DNA of 64,000 nt from the NCBI RefSeq assembly GCF_000019805.1, contig NC_010525.1, positions 930,001 through 994,000 of the forward strand, in the 5' to 3' direction. The notes beneath the pieces are model-generated. The model did not search any database, had not been told where the DNA came from, and saw only the letters and a program-made list of their open reading frames with translations. Within the stretch, counting starts at the first letter, position 1, and each line of letters begins with the position of its first letter. Of the stretch, positions 7,900 to 15,362 are shown one piece after another. The position numbers were made by a program, and so were the translations under genes. The stretch is from Pyrobaculum neutrophilum V24Sta (GTDB lineage Archaea > Thermoproteota > Thermoprotei > Thermoproteales > Thermoproteaceae).

Positions 7900-8590
7900 G
7901 TCTCCTCAGGTAGTTTGGCATGTGTGTTTTTGCCCAGTCTAGTGGGATGGTCCCGTCGCCGAACATGGCGTTGAGCAACGGCCTGTTGGCGGGGTGCAAC
8001 ACGGCGAACACGTGGAGCGCCACGAAGAGTAGCCCAAGGGCGAAGCCGACGTCGTGTAGCAACAGCATAAGCCTCGCCTCTTCCACAGATAGGCCAAGGG
8101 CATCTCTATAGACAAGCGCCACGCCGCTTATGGAGAGGAGGACCACGGACGCGATAAGCAGAAGCGCCATGTAGGCAACGAACACGTTGTGCCTCTCCAT
8201 AGACGCCTTGACGTCCTCGGGAAGCGGCCTGCCGAGGAGGTAGTGCCCCGCCAGCGCCTTAGCCTCCCTAATCTGCCGGCCAAGCGGCTTGCGGAGGGCG
8301 TCGAAAATCCTCACCTTTCTAAAGAATAGCAGATTGACGGCGTACACCAGGAGCAACGCCCCCCATATGTGCCCCAGAAATCTGTGGGATGTCCTCAGTA
8401 GCTGCGCCCCCGCCGTGACGGCGTCGGTGCCCACAGCCGCCGCCAGGGGGGCGCCCACGGCGTACACCAGCGGGGCCAGCACCTCGATGGCGAATAGGGC
8501 GCCCCCAGTTATCGCCAACACAGTAAACAAAAGCAAATTCCAGTGGTGGGCTATCCTATACCCGATACTTACAACTTCTACTTTATCCAT
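7883..8590 (-). CDS. Formate dehydrogenase membrane cytochrome b subunit
   Basis: 235 residues with about four transmembrane helices (roughly 20-45, 70-90, 137-160, 178-202). Candidate haem-ligand His residues are in AHHWNLLLF near the start, SHRFLGHIWG in the second helix and HDVGFALGLLFVALHVFAVLHP in the last. This is the FdnI/cytochrome b561-like architecture, passing electrons from the periplasmic-side FeS subunit to the quinone pool. An AT element TTTAAAAA (complement of 8611-8618) is centred about 24 nt before the ATG, so cytochrome b and fdhE may also have their own promoter. Confidence 0.85.
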   Translation of the reverse strand: MDKVEVVSIGYRIAHHWNLLLFTVLAITGGALFAIEVLAPLVYAVGAPLAAAVGTDAVTAGAQLLRTSHRFLGHIWGALLLVYAVNLLFFRKVRIFDALRKPLGRQIREAKALAGHYLLGRPLPEDVKASMERHNVFVAYMALLLIASVVLLSISGVALVYRDALGLSVEEARLMLLLHDVGFALGLLFVALHVFAVLHPANRPLLNAMFGDGTIPLDWAKTHMPNYLRRRGAAV

Positions 8591-8610
8591 GTATAATAGC
8601 TAGGTAGAAG

Positions 8611-8618
8611 TTTAAAAA
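8611..8618 (-). promoter_or_regulatory. Internal TATA-like element before the cytochrome b gene
   Basis: An AT-only stretch in the 33-nt gap between the FeS and cytochrome b genes, centred about 24 nt before the ATG at 8590. The position fits a secondary promoter that could adjust subunit and maturase levels. Confidence 0.4.
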
Positions 8619-8623
8619 CTTTT

Positions 8624-9463
8624 CTATTGTTTTTTCTCCTGTACTCTCTCCCGCCGCCAGGCGGCTAAGCCCAACACGGCGAGGGCGCCAGCGAGCGCCG
8701 CGCCCCCCACGGTCACAAGCGGCTTGAGAACCTCTCTCGCCTCCTCCACAGCCACGGGCTTGCCCTTATCCGCGAAGTGGCTATCCAAGGCAAAGCCCCT
8801 CCTCTCCGAGGTCACATAGATCCACCTGACCGAGCCGCCCACATACCTATCCACGTTGAGGCCGTAGACCTTCCTGCCCTTGGCCTCCTCCTGCCTAGCC
8901 CTCTCTATGACGTCTTTCGCGGGGCCGAAGGTGAAGACCCTCGTGGGGCACACCTCCACGCACGCCGGCTCCCTCCCGTTTTGTATCCTGTCTACGCAGA
9001 AGGTGCACTTGTAGAACTTCCCGTCGTCTCCTCTCTTCGGCACGTCGTAGGGACACGCCATCTGGCAGTAGCCGCATCCGATGCACTCGTCTTTCTCTAT
9101 CACCACGGCGCCCTCGGGCGAAACCTTAATAGCGCCGACCGGGCAAGCCCTGGCACACGGCGCCTCTACGCAGTGCATACAGTTGTAGGGGAGAGGCGCC
9201 ACCTCCACCTGGCTGAAGGCCACCTCGCCAGAGGGCGTCAGGAGGCGCTTCCTGGTGGCCCCCTCGTAGTAGAAGACCACCTTCCAGTCCTTTGAGGTTA
9301 GAGACTGGGGGGACGTCAACACGCCTTGGAACTGGGTGCGCTCGGCCGAGAGGCCGTTCCACTCCTTACACGCCACCTGGCACGCCCTGCATCCAATGCA
9401 CTTGTCTAGGTCTACCAAGACGGCGTAGCCCTCCTCCGGCCTTGGGAACTTTATGGAGACCAT
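8624..9463 (-). CDS. fdhB: Formate dehydrogenase iron-sulfur subunit
   Basis: 279 residues from the ATG at 9463, which lies 2 nt after the stop of fdhA; a longer in-frame start inside fdhA is rejected. Four ferredoxin-type Cys clusters are visible: CIGCRACQVACKEWN, CMHCVEAPCARACP, CIGCGYCQMACPYDVP and CTFCVDRIQNGREPACVEVCP, giving four [4Fe-4S] centres. A hydrophobic helix near residues 245-265 (VTVGGAALAGALAVLGLAAW) anchors it to the membrane, as in FdnH. It links the catalytic subunit to cytochrome b. Confidence 0.92.
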   Translation of the reverse strand: MVSIKFPRPEEGYAVLVDLDKCIGCRACQVACKEWNGLSAERTQFQGVLTSPQSLTSKDWKVVFYYEGATRKRLLTPSGEVAFSQVEVAPLPYNCMHCVEAPCARACPVGAIKVSPEGAVVIEKDECIGCGYCQMACPYDVPKRGDDGKFYKCTFCVDRIQNGREPACVEVCPTRVFTFGPAKDVIERARQEEAKGRKVYGLNVDRYVGGSVRWIYVTSERRGFALDSHFADKGKPVAVEEAREVLKPLVTVGGAALAGALAVLGLAAWRRERVQEKKQ

Positions 9464-9465
9464 GG

Positions 9466-12400
9466 CTACGCCCCCTCGGCCTTCTTTATTTTGCCGAGCC
9501 AGGCCTTGGACTCCTGTATGGTCGTCACCACGTCTCCCACGTCTGGGTTGATGAAGTTGGCCTGCGCCCCGGTGGTGTAGCCCAGGAAGCTGAAGGACCA
9601 CACAACGTTTACGACCGGTAGCCTCCTGCCGTTTACCTCCAGGTAGGCCTCGCCCTCTGTCACATATGCCTTAAGCCTCACCGCGCCTCTCGCGGTGATC
9701 AAATCGACGTACTCACCAGGCGACACGCCAAGCTTCTGGGCGAGGGCCTTGGGGACGTAGACGAAGGGCTCAGGCACCAGCTCCGCCAGCAGCGGCACGT
9801 TCCTGGTCAAGGTCCCGCTGTGGAAGTGCTCCGTAAGCCTGTTGCTTGTCATAACCACCAGCTCCCCCGGCAACTGCTCCAGATCCTTAGGCTCGAGCGC
9901 CACCCCCACCGGCTTGCCTTTTACGATATCCGGTTGCTCGTTGAGGACGGATAGGTTGTATGGGTTGAGCCACGCCAGCGTTGGGTACCTCAGGGCGAGC
10001 TCCACGTCGGGAGACTCCACCGGCTCGGTGTGTATAGGCCACTGGAAGTTGTAGCCGGCGTACCACCCGCCCATTTCGCTTATGACCTTCAACGTGGCCG
10101 TCTTCAAGCTCCCCGACTCCTGGTAGTACCTCTTGAGCAGCTCCCTCATCTGCTCCATCTTCGGCTTGAAGGCGCGCCACCCCCCGCCGGAGAAGAAGGG
10201 CCTCTTCACGGCGGCTTTGAAGCCTGTGGTGTCCTCGTCCCAGTAGAGCGTGTCGTTGACCCAGAGGTACCTCATGCCGGTCTTTGCCGCGTACTCCTCG
10301 TAGGTGATCGTTTTAACGCCGTCTCCCTCCTCCACCGCGAACCTCCCGTCTATCTTCACGGAGCCTGTCCTGATGTATGTGATGAGGTCTAGCCCCCCGA
10401 AGAGGTCGGCCACCCCGCTCAGCCTGCGCTTGAAGGCCCTTGGGACCCAGAAGTTGTGGCCGGGTATAAACGCCGGCTTGTACTCGCCGGTGTATTCGTC
10501 TATCCACTCGCCGGTCTCTCCCGTCACCACGTACTCCTTCCCAGCGGCCTTCACCTTTGCCTCAGCCCCCAGCACCGCCTTCAGCGAGTCGTAGTTGTAG
10601 AGGAACCTCACGTTCATAGGCCAGGACCACCCCCAGTCCTTGTAGACCTTGAACTGTCTGCTGAATACGCCGTCTATCTCCCCCTCTCCCCTCAGCCTTG
10701 TGCTCCTCCTCATGGTGGTGAACTCGTCTCTGATGGGGTCGTATATGCCCTGGTAGATGAAGACGGCGAAGTTTATCTCCTTGTTTATCAGCCTCGGGTT
10801 GACCTCCGCCTCGATGGGCGACACCGGCGTGCTTTTCCCTGTGCCGCCGGAGTAGTTCCAGCTTTCGTCGGGCCTGAGAGGCCTCTCGTATATGAAGACG
10901 AGGCTTCCCCCCTTTCTGAACGCCACCCTCTCCCTCCTCACCCCAGCCGCCTCGCTGGGTAGCTGGATGACGCCCCCCCTCCTCAAGGCCTCATAGAGCT
11001 TGGTTATGATCCAGTAGTCCGGCCTGGACTCCCCCTTGGGCGGCACAGCCCTGTATGTCCACTGGATCACTCTGTTTCCGTCGGTGCGGGTGCCCTCCTT
11101 CTCCGCGAAAGACGCCGCCGGCAGGACCACGTCTGCGAACCAGGCGGTCTCGCTCTGGAATATGTCGCTTACCACCAGAAGCTCTAGGGAGGATAGGGCT
11201 GCCCACACCAGCTTGGCGTTGGGGTTCGTCACGGCTGGGTTTTCCCCGAATATGATGGCCGCCTTTATCTCGCCTGCCAGGGCCCTCCTTACGAAGGTTA
11301 TCTCCGAGGAGCCTGTGCCGAAGGGGAAGTCGCATACGACTGTGCCGTTGGCTGGGTCCTCCTCGGGCTTGGTGCCGCAGAAGAGACCCCACGCCAGCTC
11401 CAGCCTACGCCAGCCGTAGAACTTGAACACCTGTAGGACCTTGGCCAGATCGGCCTTGCCCTTGTCGGGGGCGGCCGTGGAGAACTTGCCGCGGGCCCAC
11501 TGGGGGACCTCCCAGCTCCACGCGTCTGGCATGCCCTGTAGCTTCCAGTCTTGGTAAAGCCTCACCTCGAAGGCGCTGGTGGGGTTTCCGTGGTAGCCGG
11601 GCAAAGAGTCCCAGCCCCCGCCCTGTACGTCGTTGGCGCCTTGGACGTTGCTGTGGCCTCTGAAGGGGTGGGTCCCGCCGCCTGGGAAGCCGACGTTGCC
11701 CAGCAGGAGCTGCACGATGGCGGCGGCGCGGATGATGTTGATCGTGGCGTTTGTGTGCTGGGTGAGCCCCATGGCCCACTGGATGACGCCGTGTTTCTTG
11801 TGGTTTGTAACAACGCCGCTGTTTTCCACGTAGATCTGGGCCACCGTCCTCAGCAGATCGGCGGGGACGCCCGATATCCTCGACACCTCCTCCGCCGTGT
11901 AGTCCCTGAGGAGCTCCTTCAAATCCGCCAAGTCGTCGTCAGTTATGTTCCACCTAGACATCAGCCTGCGGAACTCCGGAAGCTGATCTATTGGCGGGTT
12001 CCTCTCGAAGAAGGCGTAGTGGAGTATGTAGTTTAAGACGGCGGCGTCTGTCCCCGGCCTAAAAGGCACCCAGATGTCGGAGGCCGCGGCGGTTCTGGAG
12101 TACCTCGGGTCGAAGGCTATGAAGATGGTGCCCCTCTCCCTCTTCCCCTTGAGGAAGTACTGGAAAGACAGGGGGTGGGCCTCGGCGGGGCTGGAGAAGA
12201 AGAGAACCACGTCTGCCAGCGCCACGTCCTCAATGGAGGCCGTCTCGGCGCCCCAGCCGTACGTCACAGCGAGTCCCGAGACGGTGCTCGAGTGGCACTT
12301 CCTATACTGCGAGTCCATGTTGGCCGTGCCCAGAAACACCGCCAGCTTTCTGCTGAGGAAGGCCTCCTCGTTTGTCAATATGGAGGAGCCTATTATCTGG

Positions 12401-12972
12401 AGAGGCACGTCCTTGCCCACGTAGTAGTACCCGTCTTTCTGCGCCGGCGCCCCAGTGCTCTGCCTCCAGCGGCTTAAAATCTCGCCTAGCCTCTCCGCAA
12501 TGTACTGAAGCGCCTCCGTCCAGCTGACCTCCCTCCACTTAGGCGGGTACTTCTTGGCTACAGCCACCAGCTCGTCCCAGCTCTTGGCGTTGAGGAGCTC
12601 CTCAGGGGGCGGCTTGGGGCCTGTCCTAATCAACGGCCTTCTAAGCCTAAGCTCGTTTTCCACGAGCTGGAAAGCCGCCTTGCCCTTGGGGCACAGCGCC
12701 CCCCAGTTTATGTAGGAGTCCTGTGAACCTGTGCTGTGTACCACCCTGTCGCCCGCGACGTACATGTCGATGGAGCATCCCATGGAGCAGTACGGGCATA
12801 TCACCGGCACCACGGAGGCCTTAACCACCTCGGCCTTCCCACCGATCTCCCCGAGAGCCCACTGCGTCTTCCACTCCTTAAACGGCACCTGCCCCGACGC
12901 CGGAAGCGCGAAGGCGGTGCCCGCGATCGCGGCTATCTTCAGCAGGCCCCTCCTCGTCGTTGCCAGCGTCAT
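9466..12972 (-). CDS. fdhA: Formate dehydrogenase catalytic subunit (Mo/W-bisPGD, Tat-exported)
   Basis: 1168 residues. The N-terminus carries a twin-arginine signal (TTRRGLLKIAAIAG). Cys residues in VICPYCSMGCSIDMY and ALCPKGKAAF bind a [4Fe-4S] cluster. The cofactor-ligand region reads YRKCHSSTVSGLAVTYGWGA, where Cys replaces the selenocysteine of E. coli FdnG and the following His is conserved. HTNATINIIRAAAIVQLLLGNVGFPGGGTHPFRGHSNVQGA and the C-terminal MTSNRLTEHFHSG are further family motifs. It is about 150 residues longer than FdnG because of a large middle-to-C-terminal insertion. It oxidises formate to CO2 outside the membrane. It starts with an ATGA overlap with the 68-residue gene upstream and is followed by fdhB. 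Confidence 0.92.
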   Translation of the reverse strand: MTLATTRRGLLKIAAIAGTAFALPASGQVPFKEWKTQWALGEIGGKAEVVKASVVPVICPYCSMGCSIDMYVAGDRVVHSTGSQDSYINWGALCPKGKAAFQLVENELRLRRPLIRTGPKPPPEELLNAKSWDELVAVAKKYPPKWREVSWTEALQYIAERLGEILSRWRQSTGAPAQKDGYYYVGKDVPLQIIGSSILTNEEAFLSRKLAVFLGTANMDSQYRKCHSSTVSGLAVTYGWGAETASIEDVALADVVLFFSSPAEAHPLSFQYFLKGKRERGTIFIAFDPRYSRTAAASDIWVPFRPGTDAAVLNYILHYAFFERNPPIDQLPEFRRLMSRWNITDDDLADLKELLRDYTAEEVSRISGVPADLLRTVAQIYVENSGVVTNHKKHGVIQWAMGLTQHTNATINIIRAAAIVQLLLGNVGFPGGGTHPFRGHSNVQGANDVQGGGWDSLPGYHGNPTSAFEVRLYQDWKLQGMPDAWSWEVPQWARGKFSTAAPDKGKADLAKVLQVFKFYGWRRLELAWGLFCGTKPEEDPANGTVVCDFPFGTGSSEITFVRRALAGEIKAAIIFGENPAVTNPNAKLVWAALSSLELLVVSDIFQSETAWFADVVLPAASFAEKEGTRTDGNRVIQWTYRAVPPKGESRPDYWIITKLYEALRRGGVIQLPSEAAGVRRERVAFRKGGSLVFIYERPLRPDESWNYSGGTGKSTPVSPIEAEVNPRLINKEINFAVFIYQGIYDPIRDEFTTMRRSTRLRGEGEIDGVFSRQFKVYKDWGWSWPMNVRFLYNYDSLKAVLGAEAKVKAAGKEYVVTGETGEWIDEYTGEYKPAFIPGHNFWVPRAFKRRLSGVADLFGGLDLITYIRTGSVKIDGRFAVEEGDGVKTITYEEYAAKTGMRYLWVNDTLYWDEDTTGFKAAVKRPFFSGGGWRAFKPKMEQMRELLKRYYQESGSLKTATLKVISEMGGWYAGYNFQWPIHTEPVESPDVELALRYPTLAWLNPYNLSVLNEQPDIVKGKPVGVALEPKDLEQLPGELVVMTSNRLTEHFHSGTLTRNVPLLAELVPEPFVYVPKALAQKLGVSPGEYVDLITARGAVRLKAYVTEGEAYLEVNGRRLPVVNVVWSFSFLGYTTGAQANFINPDVGDVVTTIQESKAWLGKIKKAEGA

Positions 12973-13175
12973 AACACGCTCCTAGCCGCCCCCTTATCCC
13001 TCCGGCCTAGCAACTTCTTCGCCGTGAAGCAGGTGTAGTCCTCGGCGGCTTCGTAGAGGCTGGATAGGCCGTCCGCTGCCTCGGGCATCACGCCGAGTAG
13101 ATCCTCAATGTCTCTCCTAACTCTTGCGTACTGGACCTCCGCCGCCTTAAGAGCGGCCTCAAAAGACTCCGGCAT
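12969..13175 (-). CDS. Small protein leading the fdh operon
   Basis: 68 residues, helical and charged, with a single Cys in EDYTCFTAKKLLGRR near the C-terminus. A TATA-like element (CTTATATG at 13195-13202, read on the minus strand) sits about 24 nt before the ATG, so this is probably the first cistron of the fdh operon. It overlaps fdhA by ATGA. No family is recognised; a small accessory or chaperone role for FdhA is inferred only from position. Confidence 0.65.
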   Translation of the reverse strand: MPESFEAALKAAEVQYARVRRDIEDLLGVMPEAADGLSSLYEAAEDYTCFTAKKLLGRRDKGAARSVL

Positions 13176-13194
13176 GCCCCCTCCTCCGACTTGG

Positions 13195-13202
13195 CTTATA
13201 TG
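13195..13202 (-). promoter_or_regulatory. TATA element of the fdh operon
   Basis: CATATAAG on the minus strand, centred about 24 nt upstream of the ATG at 13175. It would drive the 68-residue gene, fdhA and fdhB as a leaderless transcript. Confidence 0.55.
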
Positions 13203-13230
13203 CCGTATTCGAGCGGGCCTCGAACAAAAT

Positions 13231-13908
13231 TTATATGGTGGAGGGGCAGAGCGGGGTGAAGCCTCTGGTTTTTACGTTGGCCACCAGGGGGATCCCCAGC
13301 TTACAAGCCGCCTCGACCCCGCTGTAGAGGGGCCCCCGGAGTGAGACTATCGCCGAGACTCCAATGGAGGCCAGCCTATTTACGATGTCTGCCGAGACGC
13401 GGCCGGTGGTAAAGCCTATCTTCCTCTGCCCCACGAGGCCCTCCATTAGGTACCTCCCCACGAGCTTGACAACCCCGCTGTGGCGGCTTGTGTCGTGGAC
13501 GACAAGCCAAACCCCGTCCACGTAGAGGGCCGAGGTGTGCATAGCCAGCTCGGGCTCGACATGCCAAACCGTGTATTTGGCGAACTCCCTCGCGAGGTCG
13601 ACGGCGACGTCCAGCGGAACCTCGACGCCTTTCTTAAACTTAACGAGGGGCGCCACGCCGCAGTCCTCCGTATATGTAGAAACCGCGGCTGCTCTCCCCC
13701 TCGACACCTCGGCCCAGATCCTCCTACCCTCTATTTTTAGGCCGGCTTGGGATAGGTCGTCTATGTACCCCTCCGAGTATAAGTAGCCGTAGGCTAGAGC
13801 CTCCAGATCGACCGGAGCCGTTATGAATACGGCTGACCTCTCGCCGTTTACGTAGACCTCGACCTCAGCATCTACAGCTATCTTGATTCCCCCTACTTCT
13901 TTATACAT
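13231..13908 (-). CDS. fdhD: FdhD-type sulfurtransferase for formate dehydrogenase
   Basis: 225 residues from the ATG at 13908 (an upstream alternative at 13929 would add seven). Family motifs are in order: LEALAYGYLYSEGYI, a loop TYTEDCGVAP, MHTSALYV, HDTSRHSGVVKLVG, FTTGRVSADIVNRLASIGV, and GIPLVANVKTRGFTPLC. FdhD transfers sulfur from a cysteine desulfurase to the Mo cofactor of formate dehydrogenase. E. coli FdhD uses two Cys (CxxC) in the loop; here the loop has one. It overlaps the regulator gene by 16 nt and lies just upstream of the fdh operon promoter. Confidence 0.85.
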   Translation of the reverse strand: MYKEVGGIKIAVDAEVEVYVNGERSAVFITAPVDLEALAYGYLYSEGYIDDLSQAGLKIEGRRIWAEVSRGRAAAVSTYTEDCGVAPLVKFKKGVEVPLDVAVDLAREFAKYTVWHVEPELAMHTSALYVDGVWLVVHDTSRHSGVVKLVGRYLMEGLVGQRKIGFTTGRVSADIVNRLASIGVSAIVSLRGPLYSGVEAACKLGIPLVANVKTRGFTPLCPSTI

Positions 13909-14378
13909 GGCGTAACCACGAGGCCGCACCTCCTGCAGTGCCCGGCGAAAACTCCGTTCACAGCGACTCCCCGGTGGATCTCGTCTAGCTCCATGCCGTA
14001 TTTCGCGGCTATTGCGGCGACAAGACTGCTTTTAACCCCCCGGAGGAGAGCCGCCACGGCCAGCTCCAGCCACGTGCCGGGATGCGTATCTGCAAGCGAC
14101 GCAAAAAAGCCGCAGATCTCATCTCTGTCAAACTGGCCGAACTCCCTCTTGACTGCCTCAGCCAAAACGTCGTCGCAACCGAAGGCCCGGTAGTAGGCTA
14201 GGTAGGCACCCGCGTTGGCCTCGCATCTGCCTGCTCCACAGCGGAGAGCCCCGTCTCTGTTCAATTTCTCAACGGCGTAGTAGACGGTTGAGTTTGAAAA
14301 CGGGGAGAGGGAGGCGAGGCGGTAGACGGAAAAGGACCCCAACTCCAGAGCCCTCCTCAAAACCCATCTGACAGACAC
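13893..14378 (-). CDS. Winged-helix regulator with C-terminal Cys cluster
   Basis: 161 residues from a GTG at 14378, chosen because an AT box (14399-14409) is centred about 26 nt upstream; a TTG two codons earlier is an alternative. Residues 1-50 look like a winged helix (SVYRLASLSPFSNSTVYYAVEKLNRDGAL). Cys residues follow in CGAGRCEA, and the C-terminus carries CRRCGLVVTPC, which could bind zinc or an FeS cluster. It overlaps fdhD, so it likely regulates formate dehydrogenase genes in response to metal, redox or formate. The regulatory role is inferred. Confidence 0.65.
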   Translation of the reverse strand: MSVRWVLRRALELGSFSVYRLASLSPFSNSTVYYAVEKLNRDGALRCGAGRCEANAGAYLAYYRAFGCDDVLAEAVKREFGQFDRDEICGFFASLADTHPGTWLELAVAALLRGVKSSLVAAIAAKYGMELDEIHRGVAVNGVFAGHCRRCGLVVTPCIKK

Positions 14379-14409
14379 GCACAATTATAATTATGTACAA
14401 TATAAATTT

Positions 14410-14799
14410 TCACCCGAAGCCCGAGCCTGCGCCTGCCGCCTCCTCCCCCGTAGGCACTGTGGCGTTGGTGGGGGTGAAGGTTGGCAGTGTTACGTTTGCC
14501 GTGAAGTTAAGCGTCTGGGCGTGGCTTGGGTAGAGGTAGGGCGTTAGGAGGATCAGCCCAGCCGCGGACACGGCGGCGAGGGCCAGCACCCCGATGAGGA
14601 GGTAGGCGGCAAGGCTAGGCCTAGTCGCCATCTCTATCGCCCCCCTTGGGCATGTATAGGTGCAGAGGCCGCAACCGGTGCAACGTGAGTAGAGGACGCG
14701 GGGAGGCTTCAGAGCGCCGGTGGGGCATGTTCTTACACAGAGGTTGCATTTTGCGCACCTCCGCCCGTCTATCGCCGCGACTCTCCTAGTTAGCTTCAT
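14410..14799 (-). CDS. Membrane-anchored 2x[4Fe-4S] ferredoxin
   Basis: 129 residues from the ATG at 14799, which overlaps the upstream stop (ATGA). Two Cys motifs, CAKCNLCVRTCPTGAL and CTGCGLCTYTCPRGAI, bind two [4Fe-4S] clusters. A hydrophobic helix follows (about residues 64-86), then an extracellular-looking Thr/Asn-rich tail with sequons (NFTANVT, NATV) and Gly. It is the last gene of the second molybdoenzyme operon and may carry electrons at the membrane to the reductase. Confidence 0.8.
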   Translation of the reverse strand: MKLTRRVAAIDGRRCAKCNLCVRTCPTGALKPPRVLYSRCTGCGLCTYTCPRGAIEMATRPSLAAYLLIGVLALAAVSAAGLILLTPYLYPSHAQTLNFTANVTLPTFTPTNATVPTGEEAAGAGSGFG

Positions 14800-15362
14800 A
14801 GCGAGAGGGCTCGGGCCAGCCCCTCTCTGTGGGCCACCGAGAGGTGGGCCAGGTAGCGCTGCACGTCGAGATCTCCCGTTAGTATGAACTCCTCGACGGG
14901 GGTCGGCTTGGGCTCCCTGAGGTAGATCCACTCGCCGCATCCCCTCAGCGTGAGGAAGTCGATGTAGTTGTCCACAACGACGAAGTCCCCCTCCACACAG
15001 CCGCCTAGTCTTGGGAACTCGATTTTCACATCAGCCTCAACCCCCCGTAGCTTGAGGAAGGCCAGTTGCGCCGCTTGATACATCGCCCTTTCCCGGCCTT
15101 TTACCAGGTCGGGGTCGTAGTAGCACCTAACCTCGAACCTCTTGGTAAGGCCGTGCAACTGTCTAATGAGGCCCTCCCCCCTCGCGTAGAAGGCGTCGGA
15201 GAAGCCCGTCTTCTCGAGCAGTTGCCTCTTTGAGAGGCGGCCGTAGGCATGGGAGATGAGGAGGGGGCAGTGGGCCAGTGGGAGGGAGAGGGTTTTGCCC
15301 CTCCCCCTCAGGAGGTTTATCAAAAAGGGGTGGGTTTCGGGGACGGAGTATATGTATATCAC
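14796..15362 (-). CDS. Unknown protein in the molybdoreductase operon
   Basis: 188 residues from a GTG at 15362 that overlaps the TGA of the catalytic-subunit gene (GTGA); the longer frame starting at 15581 is an antisense-like extension and is rejected. The protein begins VIYIYSVPETHPFLINLL, has a middle helical region with scattered Cys, and ends in SVAHREGLARAL. It has no signal peptide, membrane helix or recognisable domain. Tight coupling between the catalytic subunit and the ferredoxin suggests a dedicated assembly or maturation factor, analogous in position to redox enzyme chaperones. Confidence 0.65.
   Translation of the reverse strand: MIYIYSVPETHPFLINLLRGRGKTLSLPLAHCPLLISHAYGRLSKRQLLEKTGFSDAFYARGEGLIRQLHGLTKRFEVRCYYDPDLVKGRERAMYQAAQLAFLKLRGVEADVKIEFPRLGGCVEGDFVVVDNYIDFLTLRGCGEWIYLREPKPTPVEEFILTGDLDVQRYLAHLSVAHREGLARALSL

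Noticed and set aside
12265-12330. Selenocysteine in formate dehydrogenase
   Set aside because: The cofactor-ligand position reads Cys (KCHSS) and there is no in-frame TGA.
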